Positions 7,991 through 16,005 of a stretch of 42,714 nucleotides of DNA are shown here, piece by piece. Source of the DNA: a virus. The notes beneath the pieces are model-generated. The model searched no databases and was not told where the DNA came from. It was given only the letters and a program-made list of their open reading frames with translations. The stretch is taken from positions 1 through 42,714 of IMG/VR virus record IMGVR_UViG_3300007345_000082; one strand, given 5' to 3'. How positions within the stretch are numbered: the first letter of the stretch is position 1; every line of letters begins with the position of its first letter. The position numbers and the translations under genes were made by a program.

Positions 7991-8620
7991 ATGCCAATTA
8001 CAACTGAATTATCTCAAAGAATCAAGAAATGGGTGGAAGATACATCATCTCACATTCATGGAACTGGTGACATGGCAAATCAGTTAATTGAAGAAGGTAA
8101 ATATCTCTGGGAGCAGGTTGCTGTTCAAGAAGGTGTTGGAGGTAGAGAAATTGGGACTCTAGATTATAATGATCTAGCAACTCAAACAACTCCAATAGCA
8201 GTAACAGGGAATGGATCAGATCATAAGATAACAATTGATGGAGAAGGAGCATATACAAATAAGCTCTATCCTCCAATAGGGGTTACTGATGTATGGGATG
8301 TTGATAATGATCAGTTTGATTTCTCTCAACTTAGCCTAGGTGATCATATTACAATTAGAGTCAGTGTTATAGTAACAACACTAAGTAATTTCACTGATGT
8401 TCATTTAGCTGCATTTCTTGGAATTGGAGTCTCAGAATATGAGGTTCATTTAATTAGGGAGAGCTATAAAAGTACAGGTACTTATGAATTGTCAGCTACA
8501 GCTGCTATATATATGGGTAATGAATTGACATTAGATAATCCGGGTGAAATTAGAATTCATGCAGATGCAAATATAACAGTAGAGGTTGTTGGAGTAGCCT
8601 GCTTAATTCATAAATATTAA
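7991..8620 (+). CDS. Putative virion surface protein with jelly-roll-like C-terminus
   Basis: 209 residues. Residues 1-50 are polar and helical (ELSQRIKKWVEDTSSHIHG), as in an anchoring segment. From about 60 onward the chain alternates short beta strands (NGSDHKITIDG, GDHITIRVSVIVTT, TYELSATAAIYMG, ANITVEVVGVACLI), resembling the C1q/TNF-like beta sandwiches of phage fibres and decoration proteins. No catalytic motif is seen. It lies directly before the prohead protease, after another decoration-type gene, so a capsid-surface protein is the best guess. I cannot name a family. Confidence 0.6.
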   Translation: MPITTELSQRIKKWVEDTSSHIHGTGDMANQLIEEGKYLWEQVAVQEGVGGREIGTLDYNDLATQTTPIAVTGNGSDHKITIDGEGAYTNKLYPPIGVTDVWDVDNDQFDFSQLSLGDHITIRVSVIVTTLSNFTDVHLAAFLGIGVSEYEVHLIRESYKSTGTYELSATAAIYMGNELTLDNPGEIRIHADANITVEVVGVACLIHKY

Positions 8621-8628
8621 AATTTATA

Positions 8629-10281
8629 ATGGAAAGAACATTCAGCTATAATACAAGAATAGACCTCATAAAGGCCAAAGGAGAAGGCAAGAATGGGACT
8701 ATGCTCATGAAGGGTGTAGCCTCTACTCCTAAAAAGGATACTCAGGGTGATACATTGGATCCATCAGGATTTGAACTAGCCTACTTCTTAAAGAATGGCC
8801 TGATCAACTGGAATCATGAATGGAAGAAGAATCCCATGTCCATTATAGGGAAGCCTACATCTGCTGGAGTAAATAAGGAGGGGAATCTAGAAGTAGATTA
8901 CTATCTATTTAAAGGACATAAGATGGCTGAGGAAGTTTATGCTCTATCAAAGGCCATGCAAGAAAATGGATTAAGCCTAGGTCTTTCTATAGAAGGTAAG
9001 GTACTAGAGACTGATCCAAATGATAAGAAAAAAATCAAGAGAGCTATGATCACTGATCTAGCAATCACTCCTCATCCAATTAACTTAGGAACTACTACAG
9101 AGATAGCTAAGAGTCTCAAATTAGGTGAACTCATAGACTTTGATGCATTAGGTGACTTCAAAGTAGGGACAGATGGTAGGATCATCCAGAAGGCAGCAGA
9201 CACTGAATCAACAGATGCACTTATCCCAGAGGATCTTGAAACTGACACTAAATCAGAGATTTACAAGAGTGATGATGGTAAGGAATTCAAGGATAAAGAT
9301 GAATTAGAGAAGGCTGGTTACATACATAAGTGTGATAATGGGACTTATTCTAAGACAAAAAAAGAAAAAAAATCGGAAGAGAAGTTGTTTAGTAAGTCTG
9401 AATTCACTAATTTACTACTTAATCGATATAAAGGCACTACTCAGAAGCAAGCTGATAGTGTTTATAATTATGTATTAAATTTCAAAAAAATAAAGATGCA
9501 AACAGAAAATACAGGCACAGAAAAAAAAGTATCAGATGAGGATTTCAATTCTGCATTAGAGGCTTTGTCTGTGGTTAAGGCTCAAACTACTGAGGTAGTT
9601 GAGGATGATGCTACAGAAGAAGTTGTTGAGATGGCCAGTGGCAAGGAATTGTCAGAGATGTCTCCAGAAGAAATTGCTGAGAGAAAATCTGAGCTAGAAA
9701 AAAGTTTAGCAGCTATTACAGCGTTATCTACAGAAGAAGTTGTAGAAGTTGTAGAAGAGGTTGAAGAAGAAGTTGAAGAAGAAGAAGTTGAAGAAGAAGA
9801 AGAAGTTGAGACAGCTGCAACTACTGAAGAGGAAGTTGTAGAGCCAACAGATCAGGATAGCCTGATTAAAGGACTTTCTACAATGATCTCAGGTCATTTA
9901 GAAAAGAATAAGACAGCCAGTGATGAGAAATTCCAAGCAGTTGGAGTTCTTATTAAAGGATTATCTGATGAGATAGAAGCATTAAAGGGTGCTCCACTAG
10001 AGGCAAGGACAGTAACTACAAGTGAGTATCTTGCCAAGCCGGGTGAGATCATCAAAGGAGATGAAGCTGATGTTTTAGGTGGGACTGTTTATTCAGTGTC
10101 TAAGCAAAAAAATATTCTAGCAACTAAGTTGACAGATGCATTCTTGCAGAAATCAGAAGATCCTACATCAAATGTAGTTGAAGGTGTTAGAGGTGATCTA
10201 ATGGCTCTAGAGGCTGGAAGTATAATAACTCCAAGACTTAGAGAATTTGCTAAGAGTGAAGGAATCACAATATTAGACTAA
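8629..10281 (+). CDS. Prohead protease fused to acidic scaffold
   Basis: 550 residues. Residues 1-165 match the HK97-type (U35/S78) prohead protease fold: GVASTPKKDTQGD near 29, catalytic His in WNHEW (H63), catalytic Ser in GLSLGLS (S116), and ITDLAITPHP near 141-150 with D143 as a possible third residue. The rest is acidic and helical, with Glu/Val runs at about 368-394, and resembles a scaffolding domain; the last 100 residues look ordered and may contact the capsid. A phage protease cleaves scaffold and capsid N-termini during maturation. Two in-frame A AAA AAA heptamers at 9357-9372 and an in-frame ATG at 9496 could give separate protease and scaffold products (inference). The major capsid gene follows. 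Confidence 0.87.
   Translation: MERTFSYNTRIDLIKAKGEGKNGTMLMKGVASTPKKDTQGDTLDPSGFELAYFLKNGLINWNHEWKKNPMSIIGKPTSAGVNKEGNLEVDYYLFKGHKMAEEVYALSKAMQENGLSLGLSIEGKVLETDPNDKKKIKRAMITDLAITPHPINLGTTTEIAKSLKLGELIDFDALGDFKVGTDGRIIQKAADTESTDALIPEDLETDTKSEIYKSDDGKEFKDKDELEKAGYIHKCDNGTYSKTKKEKKSEEKLFSKSEFTNLLLNRYKGTTQKQADSVYNYVLNFKKIKMQTENTGTEKKVSDEDFNSALEALSVVKAQTTEVVEDDATEEVVEMASGKELSEMSPEEIAERKSELEKSLAAITALSTEEVVEVVEEVEEEVEEEEVEEEEEVETAATTEEEVVEPTDQDSLIKGLSTMISGHLEKNKTASDEKFQAVGVLIKGLSDEIEALKGAPLEARTVTTSEYLAKPGEIIKGDEADVLGGTVYSVSKQKNILATKLTDAFLQKSEDPTSNVVEGVRGDLMALEAGSIITPRLREFAKSEGITILD
9357..9372 (+). promoter_or_regulatory. Tandem slippery A-runs at protease-scaffold junction
   Basis: The codons read ACA AAA AAA GAA AAA AAA TCG, giving two A_AAA_AAA heptamers in the correct frame for -1 slippage. 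A -1 shift reaches TAG at 9390-9392, yielding a protein of about 254 residues that ends just after the protease domain. It is a candidate programmed frameshift or transcription-slippage site. No downstream pseudoknot was established. Confidence 0.35.
9731..9810 (+). repeat. Low-complexity Glu/Val codon repeat in scaffold region
   Basis: Irregular GAA/GTT/GTA repeats encode alternating Glu and Val, forming a highly acidic segment of the scaffold. The repeat could change length by slippage without breaking the frame. Confidence 0.8.
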
Positions 10282-10297
10282 CCGATTGAAGCTCGGT
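10281..10297 (+). other. Short hairpin in capsid gene leader
   Basis: ACCGA and TCGGT flank a 7-base loop just after the protease-scaffold stop codon. No T-run follows. It may shape the 5' end of the capsid mRNA. Confidence 0.4.
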
Positions 10298-10322
10298 ATT
10301 GATTATATAAAAAGAAAAACAA

Positions 10323-11849
10323 ATGAGTTTATCAATTAAATTAGGGGATTACCAACTAGGACATGGAGCTTCTTTCGGTCAAGAAGATGTCAATGATGCT
10401 AGTATGAGTTCTCAAGAGTTACAGGATCTCTCCAAAGCAATGGAAGCTGGACATGTACAGGGTGGTGATATCACTTCTGCTGGCCAGACAAATGCTGGAG
10501 CGTTAAAGTATGAATCATTAGACAATGCGTTACGTTTAACGCAATGGAAAGATTCACACATTCGATTCTGGAAAAGAGTAGCTAAAGAAGCTGCCTACAG
10601 TACTGTGGAAGAGTTCAACGTACAAACATCTTATGGTCAAGATCGTGGAGGTTTTTGGTCAGAAGGAGAACTCCCAGAAGAAGAAAACTCTCTGTACACT
10701 CGTAAACTTGAAAAAGTTAAGTACATGGGTGTATCAAGAGGTGTAACACATGTTGCCCAGTTGGTGAAGAACCAAGTTGGTGACTTGTATCGTAAAGAAA
10801 TTTCTGATGGTATGTTATACTTACTTCAGAAAGCTGATCGTGGATTATTCTATGCAGATGAGGCAGTAGTTTCAGATGAGTGGAATGGTATCTATGCACA
10901 GCACTTGAACATGGATAACTACTCTTCATTAGAGCAGTATATGGAATCTGATCATGTTGTAGATCTTAGAGGAGGAGCATTAAAAGAATCTAATGTTGAA
11001 GATGCATGTGAGACATTACTTCGCTATTATGCACATCCAGATCTTTTGATAGGGCCTCCACAGATCATCACAGACTTCTCTTTGCAGCTATTTGCTCAAA
11101 GACGATTCAATCAGTCTGGTGGTGGTAATCCGGGTGGAACAGGCCTAGGTCAGCCAGTGACTAAGTATTTCTCTAGATTCGCAACAATCGATTTAGAGCA
11201 TGATATTTTCGCTGTGAAAGGAACATCTAAGGCTATTGGTGGAACTGCAAGTTCTGCTAAGGCACCAGCTACTCCAACTCCAACATCTGCTACACCAGTA
11301 GTAGCAGCACCTTTAACAAGGTTTGCTGATGGAGCAGGAGATTACTACTATGCAGTATCTGCTATCAATCGATATGGAGAGAGTGCATTAGTACAAGTGG
11401 GTGGAACAATCACAGTAGCAACTACTGAGGCAGTTGACTTGATCTTTGTATCAGGTGGTGGAGCATATGCTCCAGAGGCTTATGTGATCTATCGTTCAGA
11501 AGTTGATCCATCTGCAGCAGCAGCATCAACTGATTTCTATCCAATCATGACTGTACCAGCAGCTGGTACAGATGTTAAGAGAGGTTCTCTTGTAGCAGGA
11601 GTGGATGGAGCAGCTGCATTAGCAGTTCGTGACAATAACAGATTCTTACCTAACACTGAGGAGGCTATGCTACTTCAGTCTGATAAGGAGATATTTGGAT
11701 TCAAGCAATTGGCTCCAATGATGAAAATGGATCTGGCAGTTTTGGCACCAATTAACAGATTTATGATCTTGTTATATGGAACTCCAATCCTGTATGTACC
11801 AAGTAAGACTATCCGTTTTATAAACATTGGTAAATTTACCATTGTCTAA
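10323..11849 (+). CDS. Major capsid protein with inserted Ig/FN3-like domain
   Basis: 508 residues. The pattern TVEEFNVQTSYGQDRGGF, EGELPEEENSLYTRK, VKYMGVSRGVTHVAQLV and LFYADEAVVSDEWNG is typical of HK97-fold capsid proteins of large myoviruses. Position after protease-scaffold and before a strong terminator agrees. Residues about 310-428 look like an inserted Ig/FN3-type beta domain (Pro/Thr/Ala linker, YYYAVSAINRYGES, YVIYRS), after which the capsid fold resumes (FLPNTEEAMLLQ, FKQLAPMMKMDLA). Unlike its neighbours the gene uses many CGT arginine codons and contains more CpG, as expected for very high expression or a different origin. Expected to be the most abundant protein of the phage. 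Confidence 0.88.
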   Translation: MSLSIKLGDYQLGHGASFGQEDVNDASMSSQELQDLSKAMEAGHVQGGDITSAGQTNAGALKYESLDNALRLTQWKDSHIRFWKRVAKEAAYSTVEEFNVQTSYGQDRGGFWSEGELPEEENSLYTRKLEKVKYMGVSRGVTHVAQLVKNQVGDLYRKEISDGMLYLLQKADRGLFYADEAVVSDEWNGIYAQHLNMDNYSSLEQYMESDHVVDLRGGALKESNVEDACETLLRYYAHPDLLIGPPQIITDFSLQLFAQRRFNQSGGGNPGGTGLGQPVTKYFSRFATIDLEHDIFAVKGTSKAIGGTASSAKAPATPTPTSATPVVAAPLTRFADGAGDYYYAVSAINRYGESALVQVGGTITVATTEAVDLIFVSGGGAYAPEAYVIYRSEVDPSAAAASTDFYPIMTVPAAGTDVKRGSLVAGVDGAAALAVRDNNRFLPNTEEAMLLQSDKEIFGFKQLAPMMKMDLAVLAPINRFMILLYGTPILYVPSKTIRFINIGKFTIV

Positions 11850-11874
11850 GTAAGACACACAGGGATATATAATC

Positions 11875-11907
11875 AAAGCCTCTTCTTTCACCAGAGGAGG
11901 CTTTTTT
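11875..11907 (+). terminator. Strong intrinsic terminator after major capsid gene
   Basis: AAAGCCTC (11875-11882) pairs with GAGGCTTT (11897-11904), and a T-run covers 11902-11907. It is the clearest rho-independent terminator in the window and would separate capsid transcripts from the connector genes. Confidence 0.85.
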
Positions 11908-11938
11908 AAAATAGTAATATTAACAAAAATAGAAAGTA

Positions 11939-12415
11939 ATGCAAAAAGTGAAGTCAAACAGAGATTGGGATGCTAATTCTTCAATCACTAACAATTTAGG
12001 AACAGTAAATTTTGATGATAAATGTGAGGCCGATGTATCCAATGAGATGGCTGCCTTATTAAACTCACAAGGTAAAGTAACACTAGTAGGTAAAGAGACA
12101 AAAGATCCTACTACTACTCCTGTAAAGGAGATTGAAGTAGTAGATGAAGAAATTATAGACCCAAATGCAGATCCAGAGCCAGAAGCTATAAAGGAGCCTG
12201 TTACAGATCCTCCACAGAATGGAAAGGTAGATGAGGAAGAAGATACTCCTCCAGATCCATTATCTGAACAAGAGAAGGCTGATCTAGTAGAAGTGTTATC
12301 TAAACACTCTAACAAGGAGCTAAAGGCAATCCTTACTGAAGGAGAAGTGGAATTTAAAGGTAATTCCTCAAATGAGACATTAGTAAACCTTATTGTTGAT
12401 AATAATTTGATTTAA
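11939..12415 (+). CDS. Acidic protein after the capsid gene
   Basis: 158 residues. The middle (about 55-115) is extremely acidic and Pro-rich (EIEVVDEEIIDPNADPEPE, EEEDTPPDPL) and probably disordered. The last 45 residues look like a small helical domain (LSEQEKADLVEVLSKHSNKEL, then a hydrophobic LVNLIVDNNLI end). It starts behind an A/T-rich leader with AGAAAG near the ATG, just after the capsid terminator, so it may have its own promoter (ATATTAAC at 11917-11924). Function unknown. Acidic proteins here are sometimes assembly factors or capsid-associated; the small C-terminal fold could be a Rho-N or HeH-like helix pair. Confidence 0.65.
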   Translation: MQKVKSNRDWDANSSITNNLGTVNFDDKCEADVSNEMAALLNSQGKVTLVGKETKDPTTTPVKEIEVVDEEIIDPNADPEPEAIKEPVTDPPQNGKVDEEEDTPPDPLSEQEKADLVEVLSKHSNKELKAILTEGEVEFKGNSSNETLVNLIVDNNLI

Positions 12416-12424
12416 TCAATGTAG

Positions 12425-13216
12425 ATGCCTACAGTAGCATATAATTTTCCAATTGAGAGAAGTGACTTACCAATATCTACAACAGAATTGGTAAGTCGCT
12501 ATTTCTTTGGTATAGGATTAACTGATCAAAGTGGGAACCCAATAGATCAGAAAAGTATAGAATTCCATATAGAGTCTGCAGTAGAGCAGTTAGAAGGTTA
12601 TTTGAACCTCAAGCTATCTAAGCAGATCGTAGAGGAGAGTCTACACTATTATGTAGATGACTTTACAGAGTGGAGTTATCTTCCAGTATCCTATCCAGTA
12701 TTAGCAGCTCATGAGATGATGGGACTAGCTGCTGGCCAGACTCAATTGACTTATCCTACAGACTGGATATCAATAAAGAGTACCAATGATCCAACAGGAG
12801 CTCATAGGTCTTTCTATTTGGTACCCGGATCAGGTGGAGTAGGAGTCTCAGGATCAGGAAGTGCAGTATATGCAGGAATACTACCATTAGCAGGCTGGAT
12901 GGCTGGAAAGTCAATTCCTAACTACTGGAGGGTAAAGTACTGCACATCATTTCAAAAATTACCAGCAGACTTAGCAGATGCAGCTGGTAAATTGGCATCA
13001 ATAGGAATCTTCCATCAGATGGGTGATATCATATTAGGTGCAGGTATAGCATCTGAGAGTGTATCAATCGATGGACTATCACAAAGTATTAGTACAACAT
13101 CTTCTGCAACAAATGCAGGTTACGGAGCTAGGATCACAGGATATTTAGCTGATCTTAAACTATCTCTACCAAGATTAAAGTTAAAATATGATGGGATGGT
13201 TATAAGATCAATGTAA
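12425..13216 (+). CDS. Head-tail connector / adaptor protein
   Basis: 263 residues. The first 65 residues are helical with a pattern (IEFHIESAVEQLEGYLNLKLS) seen in phage head-completion adaptors that dock on the portal. A beta-rich middle follows, with WISIKSTNDPTGAHR and a Gly/Ser-rich insert at about 138-150. The C-terminus (LADAAGKLASIGIFHQMGDII, then SIDGLSQSISTTSS and GYGARITGYLADL) resembles connector proteins of large myoviruses. It follows the capsid genes and precedes other neck genes. No Shine-Dalgarno sequence is present. Assignment is by pattern and order; the precise family name is uncertain. Confidence 0.65.
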   Translation: MPTVAYNFPIERSDLPISTTELVSRYFFGIGLTDQSGNPIDQKSIEFHIESAVEQLEGYLNLKLSKQIVEESLHYYVDDFTEWSYLPVSYPVLAAHEMMGLAAGQTQLTYPTDWISIKSTNDPTGAHRSFYLVPGSGGVGVSGSGSAVYAGILPLAGWMAGKSIPNYWRVKYCTSFQKLPADLADAAGKLASIGIFHQMGDIILGAGIASESVSIDGLSQSISTTSSATNAGYGARITGYLADLKLSLPRLKLKYDGMVIRSM

Positions 13217-13219
13217 ATT

Positions 13220-14206
13220 ATGCCAACTCCAACAGATAATACAACACAACTTGCTAAGACTCCTACTTCAGTTCTAAGGAATAAGCCAAAAGGATCTCTC
13301 CAGAAGAGGAATTTTGACACTCTTGTAGAGCAGAAAGGGTACCCAGTGGTCATAGAGAAGGCATTAGTATGTCCATGTGCATCAGTTGGATCTCAAGCAT
13401 TACCTGAATGCAGGAATTGTGGAGGATCTGGATGGCTATGGTACAATCCAGTATCTACAAAGGCTGTAGTTCAGTCAATGAATAAGGATACCAAGTTTAA
13501 GGATTGGTCAAAAGAAGATATAGGAACAGCATCCATCACAACATACCAAGAGGTAGAACTTGGTTATATGGACAAAATTAGGCTCACTGAGGGACTAACT
13601 TCTTATACGGAGGTGGTAAGGCCAGAAATTTATGATGATGGCACTATGAGAGCCAGATTAAGGTACAGGCCTATCTCAGTAGAGGCTATATTTAGATTTG
13701 ACACAACAACTACAGCATTAATATCATTAACATTACCTACAGATGGATCTATAGGAGGTAATATACTAACATTGGATCCATCACTTAATGGGATAACTAA
13801 TTTAACAATTACAATTAGGTACCAGCATAATCCAGTATTTGTGGTGTTAGATCTACCTAGATCAATAATATCATCAGAGAGTTTACATCATACAACAAAA
13901 AAGGAAGATCATTACTCATTCCCTGTTCATGCAGTAGCTAGAACAATGCATTATGTGATAAATGAGACATCTATTGATGAGGCATATCTATTTGATAATA
14001 GTTTTACTCCTACTTGTGCAGAGACAGTAGGATTAACACTTAATGGACAGACAATAACTATTAACTCATATTCTCAAGCTGAAATAGATGGGTTAACTCC
14101 AACAGTAGCATTAATTGTATTCAACAATACAACAGGCTTATTCCAAGGATGGGATGGAACTGAGTGGGATACATTGACTTCTGATTGGGCAACAGAACAA
14201 TGGTAA
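13220..14206 (+). CDS. Neck protein with a CxC-CxxC zinc site
   Basis: 328 residues. An N-terminal zinc-binding motif (C51-P-C53 ... C64-R-N-C67-G-G-S-G-W) is reminiscent of the DnaJ-type zinc knuckle but occurs once only. The rest is beta-rich, with ASITTYQEVELGYMDKI, an RLRYRPISVEAIFRF strand and DDGTMRARL, and ends with a Thr/Asn-rich module (TVALIVFNNTTGLFQGWDG) of the kind that links to fibre proteins. It lies between the connector and a fibre-like gene, three bases after the former. A head-closure or neck component is the best reading from position. I do not know the family. Confidence 0.55.
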   Translation: MPTPTDNTTQLAKTPTSVLRNKPKGSLQKRNFDTLVEQKGYPVVIEKALVCPCASVGSQALPECRNCGGSGWLWYNPVSTKAVVQSMNKDTKFKDWSKEDIGTASITTYQEVELGYMDKIRLTEGLTSYTEVVRPEIYDDGTMRARLRYRPISVEAIFRFDTTTTALISLTLPTDGSIGGNILTLDPSLNGITNLTITIRYQHNPVFVVLDLPRSIISSESLHHTTKKEDHYSFPVHAVARTMHYVINETSIDEAYLFDNSFTPTCAETVGLTLNGQTITINSYSQAEIDGLTPTVALIVFNNTTGLFQGWDGTEWDTLTSDWATEQW

Positions 14207-14207
14207 C

Positions 14208-15926
14208 ATGGCAAAACATAAAGTAACAGCACTCCCAGCAGGGCCTTATGATCCAAGTGATGTATATTATCTATTAGTAGATGATAGAGTCCATAGATGG
14301 ATAGTATCAAATGATGGGATCTCATTAAAACAAGAGTGTCCAATGCAAACTGGGGATGATATTTCATTACTCAATAATGATTCAGCATTTCAAACATTTT
14401 CTGAGGTAAGTGCATTAATAGCAGCAGCAACATCTCCAGCAATATCTGATAACTATGCAACCATTGCAGCTCTACTAGCAGCTCAAGGATCCCAGACAGA
14501 GAATTACATCTACATAGTAGTAGATGCTACCACTGATGCAACAGTAGATCTAGGATGGGCATTATATCAAAAATTAGCAGCCACTACAGGAGTTTTAGGT
14601 GATTACAGAAAACTATCTGAAGAAGAGAGTCTGGATGTGGTAGCAGGATCCACTACTCCAACTACAACTCTTGGAGATATGATTGTTAGGGGAGCTACTG
14701 AGGATGAAAGATTGCCTGTAGGTGCTGATGGATCCGTTTTACAAGTTGATTTAGCTCAACCTAATAAAATTAAATGGAGTGTATTAGATTCTTTTAAATA
14801 TGCTCGATATATGAATACATCTGAACAAAGTGCTGATAGTGCAACAGCCTTTGCTTTACAATGGAATGTTATAGAACATGAAGATAGTGATTATTCTCTA
14901 GTAGCAAATCAAATAACCATTAATGCAAATGGTGTTTATTTAATCAATGCAAATATTGATTTATATGGAACCACTACTCTACTTAGATATGGAGGTGAGG
15001 TAAAAATACTAATCAATGGAGTAGAACTACCTAATGTATTTAGAGGAGGTTATGTTAGAGGGGATAGTCAGCATCAAGTAGCACAAATATTTGTTGGTAT
15101 AATGCTACAATTAGCAGCAGGAGATACAATAGACTTTACTCTAAGAAGAACTCACTCTCTCTCAACTAATATCATAGTACAGAATGGAACAACATTAAGT
15201 ATAGGAAGAATTAGTGGTGGAGCTGTAGGGCCATCTGGAAATGATGGAGCTGATGGAGCTGATGGGGATATCAGCTGGCAAGGGCCTTATATTGCAGGAA
15301 CTTATATATTGAATCAAGCAGTAGAATATAATGGTAGTTCTTATGTATGTGTAGTAGCTAGTACAACAGAATTACCAACTCATGCTGATTGGGATTTGAT
15401 TGCTGAAAAAGGAGGTCCCGGTGTAGGTGGTGCTCCAAGACAATGGAGTAGTAGAAGTTATATAGTTATAAATACAGGTGGAGCAGGAGTATGGAGGGGA
15501 GGTACTTTTGGTAGTACAGCACTTAGTACTAGCTTTGGTGCAACTTTAAGTTCTGTAAATGGAAACGATTTAACTTCTTTCTTTGTTCCTTTTGTTAATT
15601 GTAAATTAATAGGAGTTTCTATGCAAATTCAAGCAGTACAGGCACATGGTGTTGTATCATTAGGGGTTATTAAATATGCAATACCCAATGGAGACCCTTG
15701 GTATCAGGCTACTTTTACTAATAAAGCAGTATTATTAGAAGAGGCTGCTAATGGAGGAGGAGGAACAGCGGTTCAAAGAACTTATAATGATAGATGGGAT
15801 AGTGCTACTGGTGTAGCAAGTACTACTATTTTAGCAGGAGAAGTTGTATCTGTTCTATGGCACTCTACTGGTGGTGGTTCAACTACTGCTCATGCAGTTG
15901 TAGAATTATTTTTTGAAGAAGTATAA
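14208..15926 (+). CDS. Head- or neck-fibre-like protein with collagen-like segment
   Basis: 572 residues. The N-terminal 160 residues contain a short GTEWDT/AxxALIAAATS-type fibre stalk pattern and YIYIVVDATTD. Residues about 195-338 are a beta sandwich resembling C1q/TNF domains (NQITINANGVYLINANIDLYG). A collagen-like stretch GPSGNDGADGADGD (about 341-354) follows, then a carbohydrate-binding-like module WQGPYIAG...EYNGSSYVCVV (about 357-403, similar to CBM5/12-type chitin-binding modules), and a C-terminal beta domain. Collagen-like repeats and carbohydrate-binding modules are common in phage fibres. From about 14710 the base composition and codons look more A/T-rich, as if the distal part came from elsewhere. 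Its place among neck genes suggests a head or whisker fibre, possibly binding surface glycans. Confidence 0.6.
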   Translation: MAKHKVTALPAGPYDPSDVYYLLVDDRVHRWIVSNDGISLKQECPMQTGDDISLLNNDSAFQTFSEVSALIAAATSPAISDNYATIAALLAAQGSQTENYIYIVVDATTDATVDLGWALYQKLAATTGVLGDYRKLSEEESLDVVAGSTTPTTTLGDMIVRGATEDERLPVGADGSVLQVDLAQPNKIKWSVLDSFKYARYMNTSEQSADSATAFALQWNVIEHEDSDYSLVANQITINANGVYLINANIDLYGTTTLLRYGGEVKILINGVELPNVFRGGYVRGDSQHQVAQIFVGIMLQLAAGDTIDFTLRRTHSLSTNIIVQNGTTLSIGRISGGAVGPSGNDGADGADGDISWQGPYIAGTYILNQAVEYNGSSYVCVVASTTELPTHADWDLIAEKGGPGVGGAPRQWSSRSYIVINTGGAGVWRGGTFGSTALSTSFGATLSSVNGNDLTSFFVPFVNCKLIGVSMQIQAVQAHGVVSLGVIKYAIPNGDPWYQATFTNKAVLLEEAANGGGGTAVQRTYNDRWDSATGVASTTILAGEVVSVLWHSTGGGSTTAHAVVELFFEEV

Positions 15927-16005
15927 TAAACAAACTAGTGGTCTTGATCTAATATAACATACCAGTAAGAGAGATACTATGATAAAAAACACTATATTGT
16001 AAGTA

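Noticed and set aside
9731-9810. Possible CRISPR or satellite array
   Set aside because: The repeat units are irregular, in frame, and encode Glu/Val in the scaffold; there are no spacers.
11829-11840. Perfect 12-bp palindrome GGTAAATTTACC near the end of the capsid gene
   Set aside because: It falls on ordinary codons (GKFT) and has no T-run or partner site; chance in A/T-rich DNA.
11920-12315. Antisense open frame of 131 codons on the - strand
   Set aside because: Ser-rich shadow of the acidic gene on the + strand.
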